A stretch of 64,000 nt of DNA from an uncultured archaeon (GCA_938017985.1 CALIKS010000001.1:148745-212744), one strand, 5' to 3'; shown: positions 44,989 through 54,471, counted from the stretch's first letter. Numbers and translations: made by a program. The notes: generated from the letters alone by a model not told the origin.

Positions 44989-45028
44989 ACAATTCACCTC
45001 TCACAAAAACTATTCTACATTCAGACAA
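44981..45028 (-). CDS. possible 15-codon leader peptide before asd
   Basis: A strong GGAGGTG ribosome binding site (45036-45042) directly after the P1 stem serves no annotated gene. Eight bases on, a TTG opens a 15-codon frame (MSECRIVFVRGELFG) that ends inside the asd start region, overlapping it by 8 bases. Such an arrangement could couple translation of asd to that of the leader. It is very short and may be chance. Confidence 0.2.
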   Translation of the reverse strand: MSECRIVFVRGELFG

Positions 45029-45042
45029 TAGTCAACACCTCC

Positions 45043-45155
45043 AGAGCAGGGGGAAAGGGAGGAAGAAACTTAACTCTTCCAAGCATAGAAATAGGCGTAG
45101 GTGGTAAACCCTGTAAATTTAAAGTTACTGCACCCCACGCCTATCCCCCTGCTCT
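45043..45155 (-). ncRNA. candidate structured leader RNA of the asd-aro operon
   Basis: The region folds into three stems. P1: AGAGCAGGGGGA (45043-45054) pairs exactly with TCCCCCTGCTCT (45144-45155), 12 bp. P2: ATAGGCGT (45091-45098) pairs with ACGCCTAT (45137-45144) and continues as GGTG/CACC (45100-45103 with 45131-45134). P3: GGAAGA (45061-45066) pairs with TCTTCC (45075-45080). This is a three-way junction of about 113 bases, GC-rich in an AT-rich genome. A TATA-like box lies about 25 bases upstream in minus orientation, so the RNA would open the asd transcript. GGAGGTG follows P1 at 45036-45042. I know no riboswitch class that matches. Confidence 0.5.
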
Positions 45156-45178
45156 AGCATTTTGCGTAGGAAAACTCT

Positions 45179-45188
45179 AATTTAAAGG
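45179..45188. promoter_or_regulatory. shared TATA-like box, asd (minus) and shikimate kinase (plus)
   Basis: AATTTAAAGG on the plus strand reads CCTTTAAATT on the minus strand. It stands about 25 bases before the structured leader on the minus side and about 27 bases before the ATG of shikimate kinase on the plus side, the archaeal TATA distances, and would make the kinase message nearly leaderless. Inference from spacing. Confidence 0.4.
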
Positions 45189-45212
45189 TTACTTTTACTA
45201 ATTAAGTTAAAG

Positions 45213-46115
45213 ATGATAGAAGGGAAACGAGGTTGGGCTAAAGCGCATGGTGCAGTTTCGATAATCAATGCCATTTCGATATGGAAAGGGGCGGCATTAG
45301 GCGTCGATTTCGAGACGACAGCTGAAGTTGAACTGACAAAAAAACCCGACATAGTACTGATCAATAGAGACGAGGTGGGTGATGACTCGTTAGCGAGGGC
45401 TGTCGTAGAGGTGTTAATCGAGAGACTAAAACTTGAGCCTTTCGGATGCAAGATAAAAACGACATCTGAGATTCCCATTGGAGTTGGTTTAAAGAGCTCA
45501 AGTTCCGCAGCAGCAGCAATGACTTTAGCAATACTAGACGCACTCGAAATACGCCTCAATTATAGTGAATTTCTAAGAATAGTTGCTGAGGCTTCACGTA
45601 GATCTGGCACATCAATTACCGGCGCGATTGATGATGCCTCAAGTTGTGCCTTGGGCGGAATAGTGATAACTGATAATCGTAAGGACCTTGTGATAAAACG
45701 TATAGAAGCTCCATCAAACATTAGAGTAGTGATTCTTGTACCTCCTGAAAAACAATTGACAAAAAACTTTAGGGCAGAGTTATTAGAACCAATAAAGGAA
45801 CTAGTCGAGGAAGCATTTAGGTTAGCGATCGAGGGAAAATATTTTGAGGCAATGACCCTGAATGGAATTCTTCACGCATCTGCTCTCTCATTCTCAACAA
45901 AGATAATAATTGATGCCCTTAGAGTAGGTGCCTTAGCTTGTAGTGTGTCAGGCACCGGCCCAGCAATCGCTGCAATAACCACTGATGATAACATAAATGA
46001 AGTAAGCAGGATGTTTGCTCAATATGAGGGGCAAATCATAGTAAAGAATGTTAACAATTCTCCAGCAAAAGGGTCTAAATTTCAGTTGGAAAATCTTTCT
46101 CAGAAAAAACATTAA
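45213..46115 (+). CDS. aroK: shikimate kinase, archaeal GHMP type
   Basis: Phosphorylates shikimate, the one shikimate-pathway step not encoded in the adjacent operon. The 300-residue protein is of the GHMP kinase family (homoserine-kinase-like), unrelated to bacterial AroK: the ATP loop is [16 protein letters not shown], the N-terminus has [13 protein letters not shown], and the C-terminal [10 protein letters not shown] is the third GHMP motif. It is divergent from asd across a 224-base region, so both sides may share regulation, and it is followed 13 bases later by pth2. Confidence 0.92.
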   Translation: MIEGKRGWAKAHGAVSIINAISIWKGAALGVDFETTAEVELTKKPDIVLINRDEVGDDSLARAVVEVLIERLKLEPFGCKIKTTSEIPIGVGLKSSSSAAAAMTLAILDALEIRLNYSEFLRIVAEASRRSGTSITGAIDDASSCALGGIVITDNRKDLVIKRIEAPSNIRVVILVPPEKQLTKNFRAELLEPIKELVEEAFRLAIEGKYFEAMTLNGILHASALSFSTKIIIDALRVGALACSVSGTGPAIAAITTDDNINEVSRMFAQYEGQIIVKNVNNSPAKGSKFQLENLSQKKH

Positions 46116-46128
46116 GGGTGAAAAAGAA

Positions 46129-46491
46129 TTGTTAGGTTTTAATTATAAGCAGGTAATTGTCGTAAGGATTGATTTAAAGATGAGTAGAGGAAAGCTTGCA
46201 GTCCAAGTAGCTCATGCATCGGTTTCTTCTTTTATAGATGCAAATAATAAAAAAAGAGAATGGGTAGAGAAATGGCTTGCAGAGAGTCAGAAGAAAGTTG
46301 TAGTGAGGGCTAAGAATTTGGAAGAGCTACTATCTTTAAAAATGCACGCAGAAAAACTAGGGTTGCCATACGCATTGATAACTGACGCGGGATTAACTGA
46401 GCTTGAGCCCGGAACGGTCACTGCATTGGGTATAGGCCCTGCTCCAAACGAATTGATTGACAAAGTTACTGGTGAGTTGAAACTATTGTAG
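46129..46491 (+). CDS. pth2: peptidyl-tRNA hydrolase, archaeal type (Pth2)
   Basis: Releases peptidyl-tRNA dropped by the ribosome. At 120 residues it shows [28 protein letters not shown], the basic Lys-rich active-site block, and the C-terminal [23 protein letters not shown], which is diagnostic. I place the start at TTG 46129 with GGGTGA 7 bases upstream; the open frame runs back into aroK but that part has no family similarity. Confidence 0.95.
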   Translation: MLGFNYKQVIVVRIDLKMSRGKLAVQVAHASVSSFIDANNKKREWVEKWLAESQKKVVVRAKNLEELLSLKMHAEKLGLPYALITDAGLTELEPGTVTALGIGPAPNELIDKVTGELKLL

Positions 46492-46523
46492 TTTATCACA
46501 CGATACATAAAATTTGTTGATAA

Positions 46524-47534
46524 CTATGTCACTATTTCTTCTAATCTGTTTGTCTCTTCTGCTATTTTTATCTCTTTAGCTATGCGTCTGCCCACACTCA
46601 TATCAACTCCCCAGTAAAGTTTCAAGTAGGGACTACCCAATAGGTAGATATTTGTCCCGGCGACAATTCTGCCTGAGAACTCAAAAACAATTGGTTCCAA
46701 CTCTTCGTTTATGACGCATTCTAAAGAGAACGGCCCGATGATGCCTGGAGGTATAAGTTTTCTTGTAGCTTCAACAAATCTTTCACCATACTGTATGAAT
46801 GTCTCCAGTAACCTTTCACGGGGATAAACGGGAATATTACCACACACAGTAAATGATGGCGAAATGTTCTTCGCAAAGAGTGATGGTAGCCTTTTTAACC
46901 CGTCCACGTTTGTTTCATATCGAATATCAAAGCCAGTTATTTCAAGCCTATCAAACATTGGGCTCTGGAAATAATGTGCATACATGGTCACACCTATAAG
47001 ATATTCCTGTATACATACCTCATCCACTGAATTAATCTTACCCATAGCTAACAGTTCTGCTAATTTTTCTTTAATAATTAAGGGGTCATCTGTGATGAAA
47101 AAACCTTTCCCGCCCTTGGCCCCTGGAAGCTTAACAATGACGGTTGTGTTGATGCTTGATGGGTCCTTAAAAGTCTTTGGTATAGGTATGCCTGCTGATT
47201 CGAGGAGTCTTATCTTTAAGTCCCACTCTGACTCCCACTTAATAAGCTCGCTTAACCCGAAGTATGGTATGCCCGACTTTTTAATTGCATCGTACCCTAC
47301 ATACTCTACGATGCTACCGCTTGGAATCAATATGTGCCCCTCATTCTTTAGCACGTTGAGACACTCAGGGCCTTTATACTCAATAATCCTAGAATTAATG
47401 CTTGGGAAACGAGCGTATAGTCTTAAAGCATCAGATGGGCCGAAAAGAGTAGTGGGGAGACCTTCCTCCTGTGCACCGAGCAATATTTGAATTGCTGAAT
47501 GGCTTGCATATACAGCTAGTCTATGCTTTTTCAT
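46524..47534 (-). CDS. purP: 5-formaminoimidazole-4-carboxamide ribotide synthetase PurP
   Basis: Archaeal ATP-grasp enzyme that formylates AICAR with formate, next to last step of IMP synthesis. The 336-residue protein has [18 protein letters not shown] at the N-terminus, [12 protein letters not shown] as the ATP loop, [28 protein letters not shown] and the metal site [15 protein letters not shown] 47534 ([13 protein letters not shown]) is favoured over the frame start at 47561. It is divergent from guaB, which uses its eventual product IMP. Confidence 0.93.
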   Translation of the reverse strand: MKKHRLAVYASHSAIQILLGAQEEGLPTTLFGPSDALRLYARFPSINSRIIEYKGPECLNVLKNEGHILIPSGSIVEYVGYDAIKKSGIPYFGLSELIKWESEWDLKIRLLESAGIPIPKTFKDPSSINTTVIVKLPGAKGGKGFFITDDPLIIKEKLAELLAMGKINSVDEVCIQEYLIGVTMYAHYFQSPMFDRLEITGFDIRYETNVDGLKRLPSLFAKNISPSFTVCGNIPVYPRERLLETFIQYGERFVEATRKLIPPGIIGPFSLECVINEELEPIVFEFSGRIVAGTNIYLLGSPYLKLYWGVDMSVGRRIAKEIKIAEETNRLEEIVT

Positions 47535-47585
47535 AGAGCACATCCTATTAATTTGCCGCATTAATCGACTATTAAAGTGATATTC

Positions 47586-47640
47586 CTATTCCAAGCAAAA
47601 TATAAAATATAGATAATTTTTATATCTATAAAGGGAATAG
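47586..47640. promoter_or_regulatory. nested inverted repeats over the purP-guaB promoters
   Basis: Outer arms CTATTCC (47586-47592) and GGAATAG (47634-47640) enclose inner arms TATAGATA (47608-47615) and TATCTATA (47623-47630). TATAAAATAT at 47601 is a suitable TATA box for guaB, and the inner repeat covers the place where transcription would start. Both divergent genes are in purine synthesis, so a purine-responsive operator is a natural suggestion. A purine regulator is not identified in the window. Confidence 0.45.
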
Positions 47641-47641
47641 G

Positions 47642-49093
47642 GTGGCAAGGTTTTTAGAAGGGTTGGGAATAACCTTTGACGATGTCCTTTTAGTCCCTAG
47701 ATATTCTGAGATAGTCTCGAGACGCGAGACAAATGTCGAGACTATGCTGACTAGAAAAATCAAGCTAAATATTCCACTTGTTTCTGCCGCGATGGATACG
47801 GTTACTGAGAGTAACATGGCCATAGCCATGGCTAGAGAGGGGGGAATAGGCGTTATTCATAGATTCATGCCAATTGAACAGCAAGTTGCCGAGGTTCAAA
47901 GAGTAAAGCGAGCTGAGAGTATAATCATAGAAGAGCCTTACACGGTCTTAGAGGGTACAAAAGTAGGTATAGTTAGAATTAAGATGAAGCAGTTAGGAGT
48001 TTCAGGTCTACTCGTTGTGGACAAAGAAAATCGTATAAAGGGCATCGTGACAAATAGAGACATTACATTCGAGCCAGACGATGCTTTAATAGATGAAGTC
48101 ATGACCCCTAGGTCAAGACTAGTAACTGCAATGCCTGGAGTTACGATTGAAGATGCAATCGAGCTTATTCGTAAGTATAAGGTCGAAAAAATTCCCGTTA
48201 TTGACGAGAACGACAAAGTGGTTGGTCTCATAACTGCAAAGGACATAAAGTCACGCGGACTTTATCCCTACTCATCTAGAGACTCGAAGGGAAGAATGAT
48301 GGTTGCAGCAGCAATAGGGATTAGGGGAGACTACATAGAAAGAGCAAAGGCGCTCCAAGAAGCAGAGACAGACGTCATTGTTGTAGACGTAGCGCATGGA
48401 CATACGAAAAGCATGATAAAATGCCTAAAAGAGTTGAGAAAAGAACTTGGAGACGAAATGCAGATAATTGCAGGAAACGTAGCTACCCCAGAAGGATTCC
48501 AAGACTTGGCCAGCGAGGCAGACTGCGTCAAGGTTGGAATAGGTCCCGGAGCGGTATGCACAACAAGGATAGTTGCAGGAGTAGGCGTACCTCAGCTCTC
48601 AGCCATTATTTCATGTAGCGAGGTCGCCGAGTCATTAGGAGTTCCATTAATGGCGGATGGCGGCATAAGAAGTTCAGCTGACCTAGTAAAGGCATTAGCT
48701 GCCGGCGCATCTACAGCTATGATCGGCATGCTTTTTGCTGGGACAGATGAAAGCCCAGGTGCGATTGTTATTAGAAATGGTAGGAAGTATAAAATCTATA
48801 GAGGAATGGCTTCTTTTTACGCAATGTTGAGTAGAGAATTAAAAGAAAAAGGAGAAGTCCAGATAGATGATGCATCAGAGTACTCCTACATAGCTGAAGG
48901 AATAGAGGCATACGTTGATTACAAGGGATCTGTTTATGATGTTATTAAACAGCTTATAAGTGGTCTCAAGTCTGGGATGAGTTACCTAGGGGCGCGAAAC
49001 CTAGTAGAGCTAAGAAAAAATTCAATTTTTATAAAAATAACTGAGGCTGGAATAAGGGAAGGTTTACCACACGATGTCGATAGAGTCTCTTGA
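47642..49093 (+). CDS. guaB: inosine-5'-monophosphate dehydrogenase
   Basis: Oxidises IMP to XMP, the entry to guanine nucleotides. Length 483. [13 protein letters not shown] and AAMDTVTE open the TIM barrel, two CBS domains fill about residues 95-215 ([30 protein letters not shown]), and [15 protein letters not shown] holds the catalytic Cys306. [12 protein letters not shown] and the flap follow. It starts at GTG directly after GGAATAG. It leads a guaB-purA-purB run of genes. Confidence 0.97.
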   Translation: MARFLEGLGITFDDVLLVPRYSEIVSRRETNVETMLTRKIKLNIPLVSAAMDTVTESNMAIAMAREGGIGVIHRFMPIEQQVAEVQRVKRAESIIIEEPYTVLEGTKVGIVRIKMKQLGVSGLLVVDKENRIKGIVTNRDITFEPDDALIDEVMTPRSRLVTAMPGVTIEDAIELIRKYKVEKIPVIDENDKVVGLITAKDIKSRGLYPYSSRDSKGRMMVAAAIGIRGDYIERAKALQEAETDVIVVDVAHGHTKSMIKCLKELRKELGDEMQIIAGNVATPEGFQDLASEADCVKVGIGPGAVCTTRIVAGVGVPQLSAIISCSEVAESLGVPLMADGGIRSSADLVKALAAGASTAMIGMLFAGTDESPGAIVIRNGRKYKIYRGMASFYAMLSRELKEKGEVQIDDASEYSYIAEGIEAYVDYKGSVYDVIKQLISGLKSGMSYLGARNLVELRKNSIFIKITEAGIREGLPHDVDRVS

Positions 49094-49096
49094 GAA

Positions 49097-50359
49097 ATGG
49101 CAGGCATAGTGCTGATTGGTTTACAATGGGGAGATGAAGGCAAGGGAAAAATCTCAGCATATTTATCACGAGGCGCCGGACTAGCTGTTAGATTCAATGG
49201 AGGTGCAAACGCAGGACATACTGTGACCATAGGAGATAAAGAATTGAGGCTTCACTTATTGCCAGCCGGAGTTGTTTCTTGCAGAAGGGCAGCCATTGGT
49301 CCAGGAGTATATCTCGATCTTCCAACCCTTGTCGAGGAAATAAATAGAGTACAAGAAAACATAGGAGATATAGAGCTGACAATTAGCCCAAGAGCACATG
49401 TTGTTCTGAAGCTCCATAAAGAACTTGATAGATATTTAGAAGAAATTAGAGGCGGAAAGATAGGCACGACTATGAGGGGAATAGGGCCGGCTGCCATGTA
49501 TAAGTATGGAAGAATAGGTGTAAGATTTGGAGACATGCTTGAAGATGAAAATTTAGAAGACAGGTTAATTAAAATTGCAAAATATATAGAACTAAAAAAT
49601 AAAAATATAAATTTTCATGATGAATACGTTGAATTACGACTTATAATTGAAAAAGTCAGGAAATATGTAGGAAATGTTACAAGACTCATAAAGAATGAAT
49701 TATCTCAGGGCAGAACAGTCATATTTGAAGGAGCCCAGGGCACAATGCTTGATCTTGATTATGGAACTTACCCATATGTTACTTCTAGCACTACTCTTGC
49801 ATCAGCAGCCGCTCATGGCTCTGGCGTAAGCCTGAAAGATATAAACGAAATAGTTGGTGTTCTAAAGGCCTACACCACACGGGTAGGCGAGGGCCCATTA
49901 CCAACTGAGATTAGTGGAGAATTGGCTGACGAAATCAGGGCGAGAGGAAAGGAATACGGAGCAACAACTGGTCGGCCGAGACGTATAGGCTGGTTAGACC
50001 TCTTTCAATTAAGGTACGCGGCAGAACTCAACGGAGTTGATAAGCTTATAATTACTCGTCTCGACACAATATCTGGGATAGAGAGGCTGAAAGTTTGCAT
50101 TGGATACAAAATCGATGGTACAAAAATAAATGAGTATCCCGAAACAGTCGCCAAGCTAAGAAGAGTATCACCAATATATATAGAGCTTAATGGATGGCAA
50201 ACTCTTAATCGAGAAGAGATTGATAGGATATTACTCAACGGATATGAAGAACTGCCAAGAAATGCTAAACAATACATCGAGCTTATCGAGGAAATACTGG
50301 GAATACCAATAAAGTGGATAAGTCTAGGGCCCAGAATCGAAGACGTGATTGAAAAATGA
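49097..50359 (+). CDS. purA: adenylosuccinate synthetase
   Basis: GTP-dependent joining of aspartate to IMP. Length 420. GLQWGDEGKGKI and FNGGANAGHTV form the active site, then GIGPAAMYKYGRIGVRF, FEGAQGTMLDLDYGTYPYVTSS and TTGRPRRIGWLDL. It begins 3 bases after guaB and overlaps purB by 4 bases, so this operon splits IMP into the G and A branches in turn. Confidence 0.97.
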   Translation: MAGIVLIGLQWGDEGKGKISAYLSRGAGLAVRFNGGANAGHTVTIGDKELRLHLLPAGVVSCRRAAIGPGVYLDLPTLVEEINRVQENIGDIELTISPRAHVVLKLHKELDRYLEEIRGGKIGTTMRGIGPAAMYKYGRIGVRFGDMLEDENLEDRLIKIAKYIELKNKNINFHDEYVELRLIIEKVRKYVGNVTRLIKNELSQGRTVIFEGAQGTMLDLDYGTYPYVTSSTTLASAAAHGSGVSLKDINEIVGVLKAYTTRVGEGPLPTEISGELADEIRARGKEYGATTGRPRRIGWLDLFQLRYAAELNGVDKLIITRLDTISGIERLKVCIGYKIDGTKINEYPETVAKLRRVSPIYIELNGWQTLNREEIDRILLNGYEELPRNAKQYIELIEEILGIPIKWISLGPRIEDVIEK

Positions 50360-51729
50360 CAGAAGAACTAATAGCCATTACACCTATAGATGGAAGATAC
50401 CGCGAATTAGTCGACGAGCTGAAGGAATACTTCTCAGAATACGCATTAATGAAGTATAGACTCAAGGTTGAACTTGAATATTTCAGATTAGTAGTAAAAA
50501 TACTAAAGCAAGTAGATAATGAACAACTCGGGAGAATATTAAATGATGTTTTCGAGAAGTTTACAATAGAGGAGGCAAAATATGTTAAAGAAATAGAGAA
50601 GGAAACTAGACATGACGTCGAGGCACTTATACGTTATATCAGAGCAAAACTGTCTTCTTATGGATTTACTGATCTTATGCAACTCGTTCATATAGGACTA
50701 ACTTCTGAAGACGTAACAAACATAGCATACTCATTAATGCTCAGAGATTTTAATGAAAAAGTCTTACTTCCATTACTCAAGGAATTGTTATTCGACCTCC
50801 TTGAAATTTCAGGTAATGAAAAATCTACATTGATGCTTGGCAGAACTCATGGAATGCCTGCGCTCCCAACCACTCTGGGAAAAGAATTTTCAGTTTATGC
50901 ATACAGATTCTTAAGATTGTTTGAAGTTTTAAGTGTTTATCGCTTTCCTGGAAAGATTTCGGGAGCTGTAGGTACTTATGCCTCACTTACTGAGGTTTTT
51001 GGGAGAGACGCTTTGAAAATACTTGATGAATTTATCAGGAAGCTCGGCTTAGAGCCTTGGCCTGTGACTAAGCAGACATTACCTCATGATGCTTTATCGA
51101 GTTTCCTACAGAACCTGTCCCTAATTTCTGGGTGTGCTTTAGACCTATGCAGAGACCTTTGGCTACTGACAATGCTTGGATACGTCATTGTTAAAAGAAT
51201 AGGCATAGGTTCGTCAACAATGCCTCAAAAAGCAAACCCGATAGAGATAGAGAATGCTGAGGGAAACCTAGAATTATCAATAAACTTACTTAACTTTTTA
51301 TCTGGCCGTCTCCAAACAAGCAGGCTTCAGAGAGATCTTTCAGATTCAACCCTTAAAAGAAATTATGGCACGGCGATTGCCTACCTTATCATCGGCATAA
51401 AAAATCTACTTAGTTTTCTTCGTCGAATAGAATTTGACAGAGAATTGATGCGAAGTGATGTTGAAAAACATCCAGAGATACTGAGCGAAGCTATACAAGT
51501 AAGAATGAGGCTGATAGGCAAAAACTTAATTGATGAATTAAGAAGACTGGAAACAAGAGATTCTGCAAAATATCTAGAAAATGTTAAGAAAATAGTTAGT
51601 GAGGCTAGCGGAGACCCTGAGTTAATAATTCCTAAAACCTACGATGATTATCTCGGAGCTTCAACACTTATAGTGGAATCTATTTATAAGTTATGCATTG
51701 ATAAACTAAGTAAATATGAGAAATCTTAG
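50356..51729 (+). CDS. purB: adenylosuccinate lyase
   Basis: Splits fumarate from adenylosuccinate (and from SAICAR earlier in the pathway). Length 457. TPIDGRY at the start, TRHDVEALI, GLTSEDVTN, MLGRTHGMPALPTTLG with the general-base His, and the signature SSTMPQKANPIEIENAEG. ATGA overlap with purA and a 14-base overlap with truD. Confidence 0.97.
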   Translation: MTEELIAITPIDGRYRELVDELKEYFSEYALMKYRLKVELEYFRLVVKILKQVDNEQLGRILNDVFEKFTIEEAKYVKEIEKETRHDVEALIRYIRAKLSSYGFTDLMQLVHIGLTSEDVTNIAYSLMLRDFNEKVLLPLLKELLFDLLEISGNEKSTLMLGRTHGMPALPTTLGKEFSVYAYRFLRLFEVLSVYRFPGKISGAVGTYASLTEVFGRDALKILDEFIRKLGLEPWPVTKQTLPHDALSSFLQNLSLISGCALDLCRDLWLLTMLGYVIVKRIGIGSSTMPQKANPIEIENAEGNLELSINLLNFLSGRLQTSRLQRDLSDSTLKRNYGTAIAYLIIGIKNLLSFLRRIEFDRELMRSDVEKHPEILSEAIQVRMRLIGKNLIDELRRLETRDSAKYLENVKKIVSEASGDPELIIPKTYDDYLGASTLIVESIYKLCIDKLSKYEKS

Positions 51730-53092
51730 TCTTGATGAATTAAAAAATCTGGATTGTAGGGAAGTTGAAAATTTTATCGGAATCGAGAATTATATATCCT
51801 TAACGCCTGGTATTGGAGGACTTATCAAGGAGGAGCCTGAAGACTTTCAAGTTTGGGAAGTAATCGAGGGAGGACTGGATTCACGTAAACTTTGGACAGA
51901 AAATTTAAGGCTACCAATGATTGGAGCTAAAAACATTCTCTTGCTAATGAAGAAATATAATAAAGAAACTATGAGGGCAGTATCAGAATTATCATCAATG
52001 CTTGGAATACTTCCTTCCCAAGTCTCAATATGCGGGATGAAAGATAGAAGAGCAATAACATGGCAATTCATCTCTATTCCTTATACTCCATTAGTCAGAG
52101 AAGAAATCACGCTTCATAACGCTTGGATTAGGCCTGTTACCTGTATTGATAATGTATCCTCAAAATTATTGATTAGGAATAACTTCGAGATAAAAATTAC
52201 TCATGTAAATATACTGTCAGACAAAATAATTGATGAATGTCTCAGCGAGTTAAGTGAGAAAGGCATACCAAATTTCTTTGGATATCAAAGATTCGGCGTT
52301 ACCCGTCCCATAACTCACATTGTCGGTTCGATGATCGTGAAAAATCAAATAGAAGATGCTGTGAAGTATTTCATAGGAGCATCGACTATGCTCGAGAAGC
52401 CAAACCACCGTGAGTTTAGAGAACATTTCAGGGATTTTATGGATTATAAATACGTATTAGACAATTTTCCACCTCAGCTAAGATATGAAAGAGCGATGGC
52501 GAGACATATGTTTGAGAAGAAAGATGATTATGTAGGAGCATTAAGAAAGATTCCTCTAAGGCTGAGGAGACTTTTCGTTGAGGCTTATTCATCCTATATA
52601 TTTAATAAGGCGCTATCCATATCAATCAAGGATGCTTCTAATCTTAATGAGCCATTTATCGGCGACCTCGCTGCCAAGCTCGACATGTATGGATACCCAA
52701 CGGGACAAGTTTTCGAGGTAAATAACTGGAACATTGAGGAAACTCAAAAAAGAATTAAGAAGGGTGAAGCAGCAATTGTGATGCCTCAACCGGGATACTC
52801 AGTAAAGTTGCCCAGAGGACCAAGAGGTGATGCGATAAAATCTATCCTAGAAGAGGAAAAAGTCGAGTTAAGAAATTTCATTATTAGGAAAATTCCTGAG
52901 GTCGGGACAATTGGTAATTATAGAACTGTCGCGATACAAAAGTGCATCATAGATATAGAAAAAGGAAACGACGATAATGTCAACATCTCATTATCGCTAC
53001 CTAGAGGTTCATACGCGACCGCCTTTTTAAGAGAAATTATGAAAAATAAATGTTCATTAGCATATGTTGGAATATTACATCACCATACTTAA
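51716..53092 (+). CDS. truD: tRNA pseudouridine synthase TruD
   Basis: Makes pseudouridine at tRNA position 13. Length 458, long as usual for archaea. EEPEDFQVWEV and the catalytic block CGMKDRRAITWQF (Asp110), then IPNFFGYQRFGVTRPITHIVG and RAMARHMF-like RAMARHMFEK and RLRRLFVEAYSSYIFNKAL. It overlaps purB by 14 bases, likely the end of that operon. Confidence 0.95.
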   Translation: MRNLSLDELKNLDCREVENFIGIENYISLTPGIGGLIKEEPEDFQVWEVIEGGLDSRKLWTENLRLPMIGAKNILLLMKKYNKETMRAVSELSSMLGILPSQVSICGMKDRRAITWQFISIPYTPLVREEITLHNAWIRPVTCIDNVSSKLLIRNNFEIKITHVNILSDKIIDECLSELSEKGIPNFFGYQRFGVTRPITHIVGSMIVKNQIEDAVKYFIGASTMLEKPNHREFREHFRDFMDYKYVLDNFPPQLRYERAMARHMFEKKDDYVGALRKIPLRLRRLFVEAYSSYIFNKALSISIKDASNLNEPFIGDLAAKLDMYGYPTGQVFEVNNWNIEETQKRIKKGEAAIVMPQPGYSVKLPRGPRGDAIKSILEEEKVELRNFIIRKIPEVGTIGNYRTVAIQKCIIDIEKGNDDNVNISLSLPRGSYATAFLREIMKNKCSLAYVGILHHHT

Positions 53093-53125
53093 ATTCAACT
53101 GGTTCAGTTCATTATTTAACCAGCG

Positions 53126-53770
53126 ATGTACGTGTTTAGGCATCAAAAAGCCACAGCAACTTATGTTCTGATTCTAACGAATATTTTTGTTTTCTTAATT
53201 ATGTTGGCCTTTGGTAGAGAGAAGATTATTCCTTATTTAGGCGTCATTCCTAAATACTTGATAGAAGATGGTGACATCATTACACTTATTACTTCTATGT
53301 TCATTCATGCTGATTTCATCCATCTCTTCTTTAATATGTGGGCCTTATTCATTTTCGGAAGAGACGTTGAAATAGTTTTCGGAAAAACTAGATACCTAAT
53401 GCTCTATTTTATAAGTGGAATTGTCGGGGGAATAGCATACGCATACTATGGATATTACATCTCTTCATCACCTTATAGTAGATTAATTCCAGCGGTTGGC
53501 GCATCTGGAGCAATATTTGGATTAATGGCTTCATTCGCCGTACTTTTCCCTAACAGACCATTAGCAATGTTTGTGTACTTTATTCCTATTGTTGCGCCTG
53601 CTTATGTCGTGATTGCAATAATCGCTTTAATTCAGACAATTTTAGCTTTTTTGTTTCCATTTAGCTCAATTGCCTATACTGCCCATATTGGAGGATTCGT
53701 TGCAGGCTACATTGTAGGTAAGTATTATAAATCTAGGCTGCAAAGATGGTATTTCTATGGTTTTGAATGA
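53126..53770 (+). CDS. rhomboid family intramembrane serine protease
   Basis: A 214-residue membrane protease with about six helices. The catalytic Ser127 lies in VGASGAIFGLMA, His187 in AYTAHIGGFVAGYIVG, and Asn70 in HADFIHLFFNMWAL (the HxxxN oxyanion residue). Targets are unknown. Its last 16 bases are overlapped on the opposite strand by a small membrane-protein gene. Confidence 0.93.
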   Translation: MYVFRHQKATATYVLILTNIFVFLIMLAFGREKIIPYLGVIPKYLIEDGDIITLITSMFIHADFIHLFFNMWALFIFGRDVEIVFGKTRYLMLYFISGIVGGIAYAYYGYYISSSPYSRLIPAVGASGAIFGLMASFAVLFPNRPLAMFVYFIPIVAPAYVVIAIIALIQTILAFLFPFSSIAYTAHIGGFVAGYIVGKYYKSRLQRWYFYGFE

Positions 53771-53922
53771 TAATATTCAATTAACACTAAAGCTAGGGGC
53801 ATTGTAGCTAACAGCTTTCCTATGCTACGCATAAAGTCTGCCAAAATAACAACTAGAATGACCATCAATAAAAAAAATGCAAAGAGAGCCAAAACTGATA
53901 TTAGTTCCTTAACGTCAAACAT
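53755..53922 (-). CDS. small membrane protein, 55 aa
   Basis: A short open frame not usually picked up by size filters. It starts ATG at 53922 and encodes MFDVKELISVLALFAFFLLM, a strong transmembrane helix (residues 8-30) with VILVVILADF, then a basic turn MRSIGKLLAT and a second hydrophobic stretch MPLALVLIEY. Codon use is like the neighbours. Its 3' end overlaps rhomboid by 16 bases on the opposite strand; it is divergent from the RNase H gene. The function is unknown. It fills a gap that would otherwise be empty. Confidence 0.55.
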   Translation of the reverse strand: MFDVKELISVLALFAFFLLMVILVVILADFMRSIGKLLATMPLALVLIEYYHSKP

Positions 53923-53979
53923 TCAGGTAAATTTATGTGTTAAACTCATATTTTAGTATTAACAATTTATCATGAGAAT

Positions 53980-54441
53980 TTGGAAGATAAATTTGGGAGG
54001 AAGAAATCCGGCAGTAGACCTAAGCTATGTGAGGTGTATATAGACGGTGCCTGCCGAGGTAATCCAGGACCCGCAGCCTCTGCATACATCATAAAGACCA
54101 TAAATGGCGAAAAGGTTATCGGTTCATCATTTATTGGTATATCGACCAACAATAAAGCTGAATACATGGCTTTGGTAAATGCGCTAAATGAAGCAAAAAA
54201 GCTAGGATGCAGGAGAATAATAATATATTCTGATAGTCAATTATTAACTAAGCAGCTTAACAATGAATATGCTGTAAGAAGCCCTAGCCTAAAAATTCTC
54301 AATGAAGAGGCCAAACTACTAATGTCAAACTTTGAGTCAGTCAAAATTATCTATATACCGAGAGAGAAAAATCTCGAGGCTGACTCGTTAGCTAGTTCTG
54401 AACTAAGAAAAGCGATAAGAAGAAAGACAAATTACCTTTAG
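53980..54441 (+). CDS. rnhA: ribonuclease HI
   Basis: Cuts RNA in RNA-DNA hybrids. Length 153. The catalytic acids are in YIDGACRGNPGP (Asp22), NNKAEYMALVNAL (Glu61), YSDSQLLTKQ (Asp85) and NLEADSLA, where the fourth acid is kept but the usual preceding His is changed as in archaeal members. The frame begins at TTG 53980 with only a weak ribosome binding site, so the start is uncertain by a few codons. Confidence 0.9.
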   Translation: MEDKFGRKKSGSRPKLCEVYIDGACRGNPGPAASAYIIKTINGEKVIGSSFIGISTNNKAEYMALVNALNEAKKLGCRRIIIYSDSQLLTKQLNNEYAVRSPSLKILNEEAKLLMSNFESVKIIYIPREKNLEADSLASSELRKAIRRKTNYL

Positions 54442-54471
54442 AATTTGTATTCATCATAATGATTACAGCGT

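Noticed and set aside
45091-45144. TPP riboswitch, suggested by GGGGTGC on the minus strand
   Set aside because: The CUGAGA and GAACCUG elements of the TPP aptamer are absent and the stem order differs.
44907-45180. Open frames of 66 and 80 codons on the plus strand through the asd upstream region
   Set aside because: They begin inside the asd coding sequence on the other strand, have no ribosome binding site and no recognised product; the structured repeats explain the sequence better, although the last 45 codons have ordinary codon use.
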